Below, one piece after another: positions 24,544 to 32,979 of a stretch of DNA of 64,000 nt. Within the stretch, counting starts at the first letter, position 1. Every line of letters begins with the position of its first letter. Position numbers and translations under genes: made by a program. The notes below the pieces were generated by a model, which was not told where the DNA came from, did not search any database, and was given only the letters and a program-made list of their open reading frames with translations. The DNA is from an uncultured Robinsoniella sp. (lineage in GTDB: Bacteria > Bacillota > Clostridia > Lachnospirales > Lachnospiraceae), in contig UQGG01000020.1 in the NCBI GenBank assembly GCA_900540475.1, forward strand, positions 62,001 through 126,000, given 5' to 3'.

Positions 24544-25908
24544 ATGAAGGAATATGATGCATTAATAATTGGTTTTGGCAAAGGTGGTAAGACACTTGCA
24601 GGAAAACTGGCGGCACAGGGAAAACGCGTTGCACTGGTGGAAAAATCAGATCAGATGTATGGAGGTACCTGTATTAATGTAGGATGTATTCCTTCAAAAT
24701 CCCTTGTCCGCAATGCCCAGACAGCGAGAAGGAATTCAGGAACTGATTTTGCATGGAAGGCTGACTGGTATGCCAGGGCTATCCATGAAAAAAGAGATCT
24801 GACCGCGATGTTACGTGGGAAAAATTTTGCAAAACTGGATGATCTGCCAAACGTTACTATTTATAATGGAACAGCCAGCTTTGTATCCAATACGAAAGTA
24901 AAGGTTCAAATGAAGGATGAAGTACTGGAACTCGAGGCAAAGCAGATCTTTATCAATACGGGAGGCACCCCAGTTGTTCCGGGAATCGGTGGGCTTAAAG
25001 ATAACCCCTATGTATATTTCAGCGAAACTTTAATGGATCTGGAAACACTGCCAAAGAAGCTTGTTATTATCGGCGGAGGATATATTGGACTGGAATTTGC
25101 CTCTATTTATTCGGGATTTGGCTCAGAAGTGACGGTATTGCAGGATGGTGAGATCTTAATTAAACGGGAAGACCGTGACATTGCTGATGCCATTAAAAAG
25201 GCACTTGAGGATTCCGGCGTTACTTTCCGTCTGGGTGCACAGATTGAGCAGATACAAAACAAGGGGGAAAATGCCTCCGTAACCGTTATCTGGCAAGGTG
25301 AGAGGCTGGAATTAGAGGCAGATGCCATTCTGGTTGCTACCGGCAGAAAGCCAAACACTGCAGAATTGAATGCACAGGCAGCGGGAGTAGAGCTTACGTC
25401 CAGAGGTGCAGTAAAGGTAGATGAGAACCGGAAAACTACGGCACCTAATATCTGGGCGATGGGAGATGTGGTAGGCGGTCTGCAGTTTACATATGTTTCC
25501 CTGGACGATTTCCGTATCGTCTGGTCACAGTTAAATGAAGGGCAGTATAATGAGAAGAAACGCCGGAATGTGCCCTACAGTGTATTCATTAATCCATCGT
25601 TTTCCCGTGTGGGATTAAATGAGGATGAGGCAAGAAAAGCCGGTTATCATGTTAAAATTGCAAAGCTTGCTGCCGCAGCAATTCCAAAGGCACAGGTGTT
25701 AAAACAGCCTGTTGGCCTGTTAAAAGCCATTATTGATGAAGATACCAATAAGATTCTGGGCGCCATGCTGTTTTGTGAAGAATCCTATGAAATGATTAAT
25801 TTGATTAAGCTTGCGATGGATGCTGAACTGGATTATCAGATTCTAAGTGATCAGATTTATACGCACCCAACTATGAGTGAAGCATTTAATGACTTATTTG
25901 CAGTATGA
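24544..25908 (+). CDS. FAD/NAD(P)-dependent disulfide oxidoreductase, RclA-like
   Basis: A 454-residue member of the pyridine nucleotide-disulfide reductase family. It has an FAD-binding start (DALIIGFGKGGKTLAG), the redox pair Cys43/Cys48 in GGTCINVGCIPSK, an NAD(P)-binding GGGYIGLEFASIY, the second FAD motif WAMGDVVGG and the C-terminal HPTMSEAF with the catalytic His-Glu. The GKGGKTLA start is typical of the RclA group, which reduces hypothiocyanous acid or copper and defends gut bacteria against host oxidants. Mercuric reductase is less likely because there is no metal-binding N-terminal domain or terminal Cys pair. It ends in a strong terminator. Its operon mate is the rhodanese-thioredoxin lipoprotein. 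Confidence 0.87.
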   Translation: MKEYDALIIGFGKGGKTLAGKLAAQGKRVALVEKSDQMYGGTCINVGCIPSKSLVRNAQTARRNSGTDFAWKADWYARAIHEKRDLTAMLRGKNFAKLDDLPNVTIYNGTASFVSNTKVKVQMKDEVLELEAKQIFINTGGTPVVPGIGGLKDNPYVYFSETLMDLETLPKKLVIIGGGYIGLEFASIYSGFGSEVTVLQDGEILIKREDRDIADAIKKALEDSGVTFRLGAQIEQIQNKGENASVTVIWQGERLELEADAILVATGRKPNTAELNAQAAGVELTSRGAVKVDENRKTTAPNIWAMGDVVGGLQFTYVSLDDFRIVWSQLNEGQYNEKKRRNVPYSVFINPSFSRVGLNEDEARKAGYHVKIAKLAAAAIPKAQVLKQPVGLLKAIIDEDTNKILGAMLFCEESYEMINLIKLAMDAELDYQILSDQIYTHPTMSEAFNDLFAV

Positions 25909-25932
25909 TGTGACAAAATTGAATAGTGGAAA

Positions 25933-25998
25933 AAGTACCGCTCCGAAAGGATCAATGTCGTTAAGTTAACATTGACCGAAAGGATGCGGTATTTTTTA
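25933..25998 (+). terminator. Nested hairpin terminator
   Basis: TACCGC (25936-25941) pairs with GCGGTA (25986-25991), with an inner TCAATGT/ACATTGA stem, then TTTTTT. Confidence 0.85.
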
Positions 25999-26006
25999 TT
26001 TTTCTA

Positions 26007-26048
26007 TTGACAAAAAACAATAACTGTATATAATGATATATATACAGT
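26007..26048 (+). promoter_or_regulatory. Promoter and operator of the YtrA-type operon
   Basis: TTGACA (26007-26012) and TATAAT (26029-26034) have a 16-base spacer. The palindrome ACTGTATATA-N6-TATATACAGT (26023-26048) overlaps the -10, suggesting self-repression by the GntR gene that follows. Confidence 0.75.
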
Positions 26049-26085
26049 ATATACTATAATATCAATATTGATAAGGAGTGATCGT

Positions 26086-26460
26086 TTGAAAGTAATCGTT
26101 TCAAACCAGTCAGAGCTGCCGATATATGTACAGATAAAAGAGCAGATAAAAGAGCAGATTATGAATGGAACAATTCCGGAAGGAGAGACTCTTCCATCCA
26201 TCCGCCAGCTGGCGAAGAACCTGGGGATCAGTGTTATCACCACAACCAGGGCATACAGTGAATTAGAACAGGAGGGATTTATTGCTGCCAGGCAGGGCAA
26301 GGGCAGCGTTGTACTGCCAAGGGATAATGAGATGGTCCGGGAGCAGTATCTGAAAAGGATTGAGCAGGCATTTGAAACAGCGATTGAAAATGCGCGTTAT
26401 GCGCAGATTCAAAATGAAGAGTTGGTAAATATCTTAGAAGCATTATTACATGAGGAGTGA
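26086..26460 (+). CDS. GntR family regulator, YtrA subfamily
   Basis: A 124-residue one-domain regulator: PIYVQIKEQIKEQIMNGTIPEG, then LPSIRQLAKNLGISVITTTRAY and RQGKGSVVLP, with a short C-terminal helix and no ligand domain. This is the YtrA type, usually first in an operon with ABC transporter genes, as here. I chose the TTG at 26086 because AAGGAG lies seven to nine bases upstream; the earlier TTG has no ribosome site. Its stop overlaps the ribosome site of the ATPase gene. Confidence 0.9.
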   Translation: MKVIVSNQSELPIYVQIKEQIKEQIMNGTIPEGETLPSIRQLAKNLGISVITTTRAYSELEQEGFIAARQGKGSVVLPRDNEMVREQYLKRIEQAFETAIENARYAQIQNEELVNILEALLHEE

Positions 26461-26465
26461 AAGGT

Positions 26466-27323
26466 ATGAACATATTAGAAGTAGAAGGGTTGTCCAAACA
26501 AAGAGGTGGATTCCACCTGAATGATATCAGCTTTCAGATTCCGGCGGGTTATATCTGCGGATATGTAGGACAGAACGGGGCAGGAAAGACCACGACGATT
26601 AAGCTGATTATGGAACAGTTAAAACATGAAACGGGAATGATTAAGGTAAACGGCATTACCTTTGAGGAAAATGAAATAAAATATAAAGACCAGATTGGCT
26701 ATATTGCGGATGAATGTTATCTTCCGGGTGAATATACTGCCGTAAAACTGGCGGCAATGCTGGCTGGATTTTATCCGTCATTTCAAAAGAAAGTGTTTTT
26801 TGACTATCTTGACAAATGGAATCTTCCAAAGAACCAGAAAATAAAAGAGTTTTCCAAGGGAATGAAGGTCCGCATCATGTTTGCATGCGTATTGTCCAGA
26901 GAGACAAAAATCTTGATTATGGATGAAGCCACAAGTGGGCTGGATCCGGTTATTCGCACGGAGATTCTGGAAGAACTGCAGGAATACATTGAAGATGGAG
27001 AACGAAGTGTTCTGCTTTCCACCCATATTATGAGCGATCTGGACCAGGTAGCAGATTATATTTTCTTTCTGAATCAGGGCAGTAAAGTATTCTTTGACAC
27101 GAAGGATGAAATCCTGGACAGGTATGTTGTGATCAAAGGTGGTTTGGAGGAATTGACAGCAGATCTGGAAAAAAGGCTGATTGGTGCAAAGAAAACCCAG
27201 ATTGGGTTTGAAGCTCTTTTGGAAACAGAACAGCTGGAGTATATTCGAAAGGATTTTCTTGTTGAAAAGCCAAGTATAGAGCAGATTATCGTCTTTTACA
27301 TTCAGGGGGTGAGAAAAAAATGA
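26466..27323 (+). CDS. ABC transporter ATP-binding protein
   Basis: A 285-residue ATPase with Walker A GQNGAGKTTTIK, a signature region FSKGMKVRIMFACVLSR, Walker B ILIMDEATSGLDP and the switch His in LLSTHIMSDL. The C-terminal extension (about 210-285) is typical of the YtrB/DrrA export group. It works with the permease encoded next, whose start overlaps its end by four bases. The operon resembles YtrABC-type systems that respond to cell-wall antibiotics or peptides; the substrate is unknown. Confidence 0.93.
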   Translation: MNILEVEGLSKQRGGFHLNDISFQIPAGYICGYVGQNGAGKTTTIKLIMEQLKHETGMIKVNGITFEENEIKYKDQIGYIADECYLPGEYTAVKLAAMLAGFYPSFQKKVFFDYLDKWNLPKNQKIKEFSKGMKVRIMFACVLSRETKILIMDEATSGLDPVIRTEILEELQEYIEDGERSVLLSTHIMSDLDQVADYIFFLNQGSKVFFDTKDEILDRYVVIKGGLEELTADLEKRLIGAKKTQIGFEALLETEQLEYIRKDFLVEKPSIEQIIVFYIQGVRKK

Positions 27324-27979
27324 CAGGAAATACAATGCGTTTTTTAAAAATGGATTTTGGAACATTGGCAACGGTAAATAAAATTATTTTCTTTTATCCA
27401 CTTGCGGTTCTTTTGTTCGTGATCGTGCAGGGTTCCTTTGTTATGGGGGGATTTATGCTGATTTTTCTTTTTCCAACATTGGCAATGACGCCGTTTCTGG
27501 GAGAAGAAAGCCAGAAGATTAAAATATTCTATTTATCACTTCCTGCTACGGTGAAAAATATGGTATCGGGAAGATACCTGTTTTTGTTCACAAGTGCTCT
27601 TGGGCAAATGGTGGGAGGCCTGCTAATCGCTGTTATCTGCAACATATTCGGTATACCCATCACCGGTCTGGATGCAGGATTATTTGTCTGCGGGGTCATG
27701 ATGGATATAACGGCATGCCTGTTCATGTATCCGCTGGTATATAAAGTGGGAATCGCAAAAGGAAGAAGCCTTATTGGCGTTATGCCGATACTGGCAGCCG
27801 GTCTGGTTGCCCTGCTGTTTACCACCACACAGGAAAAGATTGGTTCCTACCAGGATATTTTTCAGTTTGTCATGAATAACGGGTATTACATTACAGCAGG
27901 TGTATTTGTTTGTGTGTGTATTCTGACCGTTATATCGGTGATAATCAGTTTCCGTATCTGTGAAAAGCAGGAAATATAG
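27320..27979 (+). CDS. ABC-2 type transporter permease
   Basis: A 219-residue membrane protein with about six hydrophobic helices, in the ABC-2 permease fold. A cytoplasmic FLGEESQKIKIFYLSLPATVKNMVSGRYL segment carries the family's typical turn between helices two and three. Its ATG overlaps the ATPase stop codon (ATGA). It forms the membrane part of the YtrA-type operon. Confidence 0.88.
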   Translation: MTGNTMRFLKMDFGTLATVNKIIFFYPLAVLLFVIVQGSFVMGGFMLIFLFPTLAMTPFLGEESQKIKIFYLSLPATVKNMVSGRYLFLFTSALGQMVGGLLIAVICNIFGIPITGLDAGLFVCGVMMDITACLFMYPLVYKVGIAKGRSLIGVMPILAAGLVALLFTTTQEKIGSYQDIFQFVMNNGYYITAGVFVCVCILTVISVIISFRICEKQEI

Positions 27980-28032
27980 ATGATTAAGGTGTTACGAAAT
28001 AATTTTTCAGACAGGATCACGGAGGTGGATAT

Positions 28033-28236
28033 ATGCAAAAATATGGTGTAATCAATGGAACGATCATTGTGATTGCTCTGACATTAAATTTTCTTAAAAT
28101 AATTCCACCAGAATTATTTTTAACGGCAGTGGTAATATGTGGAATTATGGCAATCATCATTTGGTTTGGCAATTATCATTGCTGCAGTTCGTTCAGACAG
28201 ATTCTACAACAAATCAAACATACAATCAGAAAGTAA
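28033..28236 (+). CDS. Small membrane protein, 67 aa
   Basis: A 67-residue protein with two hydrophobic stretches (about 6-22 and 28-45) and a basic tail. GGAGGTGGATAT gives a strong ribosome site. It follows the permease by 53 bases on the same strand and precedes a strong terminator, so it is probably the last gene of the YtrA-type operon. I do not recognise it; an accessory membrane peptide of the transporter is a guess. Confidence 0.65.
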   Translation: MQKYGVINGTIIVIALTLNFLKIIPPELFLTAVVICGIMAIIIWFGNYHCCSSFRQILQQIKHTIRK

Positions 28237-28241
28237 TCAGG

Positions 28242-28289
28242 GCATCGAAAAGAGCAGAGACGATTTAAATTCTCTGCTCTTTTCGATGC
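28242..28289. terminator. Perfect 19-bp inverted repeat between convergent genes
   Basis: Arms 28242-28260 and 28271-28289 are exact complements around a 10-base loop. The arms carry AAAAGAG/CTCTTTT but no long T run follows on either strand. It lies between the small membrane gene and the convergent MntP-like gene and probably ends both. Confidence 0.7.
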
Positions 28290-28303
28290 TTCACACACAA
28301 ACG

Positions 28304-28858
28304 CTATACAATCAATTCAATAATACCGATTGCAATTAACAAAATGGAGGAAGCAGGAGATAACATTTTAATAAACTTGAAATGAAGCAGCCGGTAACCT
28401 AAACGGTTGCTCACATGCATAGAAACACAGGAAAACAAAGCTGCGAAAAATGCTATATACAGTGGAGACATATTCATGACGCCGGCACTGAAAGAAGGGG
28501 GAATGCAGTTGATTGCAAGCACGAACCCCAGAAAGACAGTCTCCTGCATACAGGGTGCGCAGAAATCTGTTTCCTTTTCCAGGTCTGTGGTATTTTTTGG
28601 GATCGAATCTTTGATCAGGCAGAAGTAACCAAAGAAAATCATAATTACTGCACCAATAAAATTTGTATATACCAGGAAGTTTCCGGAAATTAACCTGGCG
28701 GCATAGGTTGAACCGAAAGCGCAGACTCCGGTAGTCAGACCTATCAGAAAGTTAGAAAATATGGTAAGCTTCTGACCGCGTATCCCCATATTCATTCCGA
28801 TAACAAAGTTATCCAGATTGACTGCGATACCAATCAAAAGCGGAAACATGATTGACAT
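28304..28858 (-). CDS. MntP/YtaF-like membrane protein
   Basis: A 184-residue protein with about six helices. NLDNFVIGMNMGIRG at residues 15-28 matches the N-x-D-x-x-x-x-G pattern of MntP manganese exporters and the sporulation protein YtaF. A second internal copy of this repeat (VLAINCIPPSFSAGVM, about 113-128) lacks the aspartate. YtaF-type is therefore at least as likely as manganese export. No manganese riboswitch is seen upstream; the leader instead holds a partial MITE-like element. Confidence 0.75.
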   Translation of the reverse strand: MSIMFPLLIGIAVNLDNFVIGMNMGIRGQKLTIFSNFLIGLTTGVCAFGSTYAARLISGNFLVYTNFIGAVIMIFFGYFCLIKDSIPKNTTDLEKETDFCAPCMQETVFLGFVLAINCIPPSFSAGVMNMSPLYIAFFAALFSCVSMHVSNRLGYRLLHFKFIKMLSPASSILLIAIGIIELIV

Positions 28859-28867
28859 ATTAAAACT

Positions 28868-28944
28868 CCCATCTGCCTGCCTTTGCAGGCATTCAAATCA
28901 GGATGGTGACAGATGTTAGAAAGCAATTTCAAACACACCCTAAC
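28868..28944. mobile_element. Partial MITE-like element, copy C
   Basis: The right end (28917-28944) reads TTAGAAAGCAATTTCAAACA then CACCCTAA, close to the full copy. The CATCTGCCTGC near 28871 resembles the left sub-end. The left inverted repeat is missing. It lies in the leader of the MntP-like gene. The remaining 28945-29160 stretch shows no gene I can support. Confidence 0.6.
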
Positions 28945-29164
28945 AGTTTATCACCTCTATATAATATATTCCCGGATATTACGTATGTGACAAAGGGGCG
29001 CTTCATCCCTAAACTTACTATCTTATTACATATAGTTTTTCCCAAAGTGTAAGTGACAAAGAAACATTTCTTCTGCAGGGCAAGCAGGAATAACACTTTA
29101 CATCTAATGTATACCAAAAATAAAATAAAAAATATTAGTTTTTCATTAAAATCACAGACAAATA

Positions 29165-29193
29165 TTTGATAATGAAACTACTTGTGGTATAAT
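29165..29193 (+). promoter_or_regulatory. Extended -10 promoter of the zinc-ribbon gene
   Basis: TTTGAT (29165-29170), a 17-base spacer and TGGTATAAT with an extended -10 (TATAAT 29188-29193), about 80 bases before the start. Confidence 0.65.
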
Positions 29194-29270
29194 TCAGGTA
29201 ACGGTTTGAGATATCAGTCGTTTGCAGCACAGAAACCAAAAGAATAGATAATAATACGGAGGTAAACAAA

Positions 29271-29744
29271 ATGACAGGAGATATATTCAGCAGTTTAATG
29301 AAAGGCTTATCAGAATTAATGCCGGAGGATGATCCATGTATTAGAGCGTTCCAGCTACAGAGCGACATTAAGAAGCTTAAAGCAAAAGAAGATGAGATTT
29401 ATAAAGAAGTGGGTAAAAAAGCTTTGGAACAGGATGGGGAAATTCGCTTTCCGGAGGATCTTAATAAGCTTTTAGAAGCCAGAAGACAGCGCCAGGCAGC
29501 TGAAGAAGAGCTGTTTGATCTTCAGTCGGGTAAAAAAGGCAGGGAAGAAGCTGAGGAAGAAGAGTGCGGGGAAGAAGCAGGTACCGTCTGTGCAGGGTGC
29601 GGTGCAAAAAATCCGGGTGACCATCTTTTCTGCAAGGAATGCGGTGCAAAATTAAAAAATGAAGGCAGGAGATGCCCTGACTGCGGTAATGATGTGGAGA
29701 CAGACGCTAAATTCTGCGGCCAGTGCGGTAAAAGAATCGGATAA
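29271..29744 (+). CDS. Coiled-coil protein with double zinc ribbon
   Basis: A 157-residue protein. Residues 25-95 form a charged coiled coil (KKLKAKEDEIYKEVGKKALE, LEARRQRQAAEEELFDLQ). The tail carries two zinc ribbons: CAGCGAKNPGDHLFCKECG (about 106-124) and CPDCGNDVETDAKFCGQCG (about 135-153). Proteins of this form are common in Lachnospiraceae and probably act in protein interaction. A GGAGG ribosome site precedes the ATG. It lies just upstream of the hydrogenase fusion, which has its own promoter, so a functional link is not implied. Confidence 0.8.
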   Translation: MTGDIFSSLMKGLSELMPEDDPCIRAFQLQSDIKKLKAKEDEIYKEVGKKALEQDGEIRFPEDLNKLLEARRQRQAAEEELFDLQSGKKGREEAEEEECGEEAGTVCAGCGAKNPGDHLFCKECGAKLKNEGRRCPDCGNDVETDAKFCGQCGKRIG

Positions 29745-29751
29745 ATTATCG

Positions 29752-29800
29752 TTGACAGAAGATGGAAAATGTCCTATAATTAATAACAGTAATCATTACT
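29752..29800 (+). promoter_or_regulatory. Consensus sigma-A promoter and palindrome for the hydrogenase fusion
   Basis: TTGACA (29752-29757) and TATAAT (29775-29780), 17 bases apart, both perfectly match the sigma-A consensus. The perfect palindrome AGTAATCATTACT (29788-29800) sits at and just after the predicted start near 29787. Its 6-1-6 form recalls Fur/PerR-type boxes, though the sequence is not a clear match. It may be an operator. Confidence 0.8.
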
Positions 29801-29829
29801 AATTTTAGAACGTGAAAGGAAAAGTACAA

Positions 29830-32691
29830 ATGAGCAAACATCAGTTTACAGACATCCGGGTTCCAATTGAACCCGGCAATCCATCTATTCAGCGTCATGA
29901 GGAAAAATGTATCAAATGCGGACAGTGCAGGCAGGTCTGTACAAAAGACATTGCTGTTGCAGGTACCTATGATCTGGGGAATACAGGGGATATACCCATC
30001 TGTATTCACTGCGGACAGTGCGCCAATGTCTGTCCGGTGGAAAGTATAACGGAAGTCTATGAATATGATCAGGTTCGTGAAGCAATAAAGGCAGAAGATA
30101 AGATCGTGATTTTCAGTACTTCGCCATCAGTAAGAGTCGCACTTGGTGAGGAATTTGGAATGGAAGAGGGCAGCTTTGTTCAGGAGCAAATGGTGGCGCT
30201 CATTCGCAGGCTGGGAGCGGATTATGTTCTGGATACCAACTTTGCGGCAGATCTTACGATTATGGAAGAAGCCAGCGAACTGGTAGAACGTGTGACAAAA
30301 GCAAATAAGCCTCTGCCGCAGTTTACCAGCTGCTGTCCGGCTTGGGTGAAGTTCGTGGAAACCTACTATCCGGACATGAGGGAACATATCTCTACGGCAA
30401 AGAGCCCTATTGGAATGCAGGGACCGACCATTAAGACTTATTTTGCAAAGAAGATGGGGATTGATCCTGAAAAAATTGTCAATGTTGCGGTAACGCCCTG
30501 TACGGCAAAGAAGTTTGAAATCCGCAGGGAAGAAATGAACGCGGCATCCAGGTACCTGGGCATAGATGGCATGCGTGATATGGATTATGTTATCACTACC
30601 AGGGAACTGGCTAAATGGGCAAGAGATGAAGAGGTTGACTTTGTTTCTCTTGAAGGCTCGGACTATGATGATTTTATGGGTGAAGCATCCGGCGCAGGCG
30701 TTATTTTCGGTAATACCGGCGGCGTTATGGAGGCGGCTGTACGGACAGCCTATCATTTTATAACTCACGAGGAAGCGCCTCAGGAACTGTATGACCTTCA
30801 GCCGGTCAGAGGATTGCAGGGAATCAAGGAGGCCAGCGTCAGAATCGGAGATCTGGATGTCAGGGTGGCGGTTGTATACGGGACGGCTAATGCAAAGAAG
30901 CTTATGGAGAAAATAAAAGCCGGAGAGGCGGAATATCATTTTGTGGAAGTAATGACCTGTCCGGGAGGCTGCATAGGCGGAGGCGGACAGCCAAAGGATA
31001 CAAAATGGCTGGGTGACACTTTAAGAGAGAAACGCATCAAGAGTCTGTATGACAGAGACAAGAGCATGAAACTGCGCTTAAGTCATAGAAATGAAGAGAT
31101 TGTTAAGTTATACGAGGACTTCTATGGTGAGCCTTTAAGTAAGCTTGCAGAAGAAATGTTACATACCGTTTATTTTGACAGAAGCGGGGATCTGAACGCA
31201 GGTTCCGGTGAGAAGAAAGGCAGCGTGAAGAGTATGTCAAAGTTTAAATGCAGTATCTGCGGATATATTTATGATGAAGAAAAAGAAGGGGCGCCTTTTA
31301 CGGAATTGAAGGAATGTCCCATTTGTAAGAATCCGTTAAATGTGTTTGAGGAATTAGGCGCAGGAAATTCACAGGAGGATCCCGAAATCGGAAAGTCTGA
31401 GGTAGCTGCAAGTGTACAGGCGGCGGAAGCAGTAAATGCTCAGTCAGCCGAAGCAGAGGAAGACAATTCTCTTGCATATCCAAGAGAATATGTCAGGAAA
31501 GATCCGAAAAGCCGGTTTATGAGTGAGATACATCAGATGGCAGTGACGGGCGAACCTATCATTGAAGCTATGGGTACAAGAATGCCAATGCCAGACTGGG
31601 ATGATATTCTGATTCTGGGCGCTCAGCTTAATCCCCCGCCGCTGGATGAACATGCCCCGGTAGATATCACTACGGTAATCGGAAAGCATGCGAAGAAGCC
31701 GATGGTTTTGGAAGGCCCGGTATATATTTCCCACATGTCTTTTGGTGCACTTTCAAAAGAGGTAAAAGTTGCATTGTCCAAGGGAAGTGCCATGGCAAAG
31801 ACCGCAATGTGCAGCGGTGAAGGCGGTATTCTTCCGGAAGAAATGGATGCAGCGTATAAATACATTTTTGAATATGTTCCGAATCATTACAGTGTAACAC
31901 CGGAAAATTTAAGAAATGCGGATGCAATTGAGATTAAGATCGGACAGGGAACGAAGCCGGGAATGGGCGGTCATCTGCCGGGCGGCAAGGTGACTCCGGA
32001 AATTGCAAAGATCCGGAATAAGCCTCTTGGAAAGGATGTAATCAGCCCGTCAAAATTTGAAGATATTAATTCAAAAGAGGATCTGCGGGATATAGTGGAA
32101 CAGCTTCGCTATGCATCGGAGGGAAGACCGATCGGCATTAAGATTGCAGCGGGAAGAATTGAAAAGGATCTGGAATACTGTGTGTTTGCAAAGCCTGATT
32201 TCATTACAATTGATGGGCGTGGGGGTGCTACCGGCGCCAGTCCGAAGATTGTTCGGGATGCAACCAGCGTTCCGACGATCTATGCATTATATCGTGCCAG
32301 AAAATATCTGGATGAGGTCGGAGCAGATATTGACCTTGTGATTACAGGCGGTTTGCGTGTATCTTCTGATTTTGCCAAGGCAATTGCCATGGGAGCGGAC
32401 GCAGTTGCAGTCGCCTCCGCAGGTTTAATTGCAGCAGCATGCCAGCAATACAGAATCTGCGGCAGCGGAAATTGTCCGGTAGGTGTGGCAACCCAGGATC
32501 CGGAACTTCGGAAACGCCTGAAAGTAGACTTATCTGCAAAACGTGTGGCAAATTTCCTGAACTGCAGTTTTAAAGAACTGAAAACATTTTCCAGAATCAC
32601 CGGACATGAGAATCTGCATGATATGGATGTCAGTGATTTATGCACGATCAGCAGGGAGATATCGGAATTTACAAATATTCCCCACGCATAA
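29830..32691 (+). CDS. [FeFe] hydrogenase - rubredoxin - glutamate synthase FMN-domain fusion
   Basis: A 953-residue protein joining three redox units. Residues 20-75 hold two 4Fe-4S ferredoxin sites (Cys27/30/33/37 and 58/61/64/68). Residues 90-440 form the hydrogenase H-domain: FTSCCPAW (Cys168 for proton transfer, Cys169 as ligand), TPCTAKKFE (Cys224), and MTCPGGCIGGGGQ (Cys377, Cys381). TPC in place of MPC recalls group B enzymes. Residues 471-505 are rubredoxin-like (CSICGYIYD, then CPIC). Residues 545-953 match the FMN synthase domain of glutamate synthase, with GGHLPGGKV, GRGGATGASP and 3Fe-4S cysteines 871, 877 and 882 in the family's spacing. There is no glutaminase domain. The ATG at 29830 is chosen; a GTG six codons earlier is possible. 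Electrons may pass between H2/protons and a GltB-type flavin reaction; this is inference. Confidence 0.9.
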   Translation: MSKHQFTDIRVPIEPGNPSIQRHEEKCIKCGQCRQVCTKDIAVAGTYDLGNTGDIPICIHCGQCANVCPVESITEVYEYDQVREAIKAEDKIVIFSTSPSVRVALGEEFGMEEGSFVQEQMVALIRRLGADYVLDTNFAADLTIMEEASELVERVTKANKPLPQFTSCCPAWVKFVETYYPDMREHISTAKSPIGMQGPTIKTYFAKKMGIDPEKIVNVAVTPCTAKKFEIRREEMNAASRYLGIDGMRDMDYVITTRELAKWARDEEVDFVSLEGSDYDDFMGEASGAGVIFGNTGGVMEAAVRTAYHFITHEEAPQELYDLQPVRGLQGIKEASVRIGDLDVRVAVVYGTANAKKLMEKIKAGEAEYHFVEVMTCPGGCIGGGGQPKDTKWLGDTLREKRIKSLYDRDKSMKLRLSHRNEEIVKLYEDFYGEPLSKLAEEMLHTVYFDRSGDLNAGSGEKKGSVKSMSKFKCSICGYIYDEEKEGAPFTELKECPICKNPLNVFEELGAGNSQEDPEIGKSEVAASVQAAEAVNAQSAEAEEDNSLAYPREYVRKDPKSRFMSEIHQMAVTGEPIIEAMGTRMPMPDWDDILILGAQLNPPPLDEHAPVDITTVIGKHAKKPMVLEGPVYISHMSFGALSKEVKVALSKGSAMAKTAMCSGEGGILPEEMDAAYKYIFEYVPNHYSVTPENLRNADAIEIKIGQGTKPGMGGHLPGGKVTPEIAKIRNKPLGKDVISPSKFEDINSKEDLRDIVEQLRYASEGRPIGIKIAAGRIEKDLEYCVFAKPDFITIDGRGGATGASPKIVRDATSVPTIYALYRARKYLDEVGADIDLVITGGLRVSSDFAKAIAMGADAVAVASAGLIAAACQQYRICGSGNCPVGVATQDPELRKRLKVDLSAKRVANFLNCSFKELKTFSRITGHENLHDMDVSDLCTISREISEFTNIPHA

Positions 32692-32723
32692 GCCTGTCCG
32701 TACCATTGCCAGTGCAATAATAT

Positions 32724-32783
32724 AAGAAGCCGTATCCGGAGCAGATTACAAGAAACTGTAACTGCGATCAGATACGGCTTCTT
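32724..32783. terminator. Terminator after the hydrogenase fusion
   Basis: A 13-bp perfect stem (32724-32736 with 32771-32783) encloses an inner CTGTAACTG-rich loop. The T run after it is short and broken. Confidence 0.75.
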
Positions 32784-32979
32784 ATCTTATATGATGAAAC
32801 AAAATTTTCCGTACTATTTTGCATGAGGGATATATATTGTTATGTAGTATTTAAAACTATGTGAAAATATACAAGATATAGTAAAAAAGTCTAAATAAAT
32901 GTTGTAATATAAGCCAATATTAGATACAATAACAATGATGTCTAAAATCGTTAAAATGCAGAAAAAGGAAGATATGAAT

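Noticed and set aside
28859..28960. Manganese (yybP-ykoY) riboswitch before the MntP-like gene
   Set aside because: The conserved core is absent; the leader is a partial MITE-like repeat plus a small hairpin.
28929..29117. 62-codon minus-strand frame between the MntP-like and zinc-ribbon genes
   Set aside because: No ribosome site and it overlaps a repeat element; not convincing as a gene.
30127..30939. 270-codon minus-strand frame inside the hydrogenase fusion
   Set aside because: No ribosome site, no recognisable domain, and the plus-strand gene is unambiguous.
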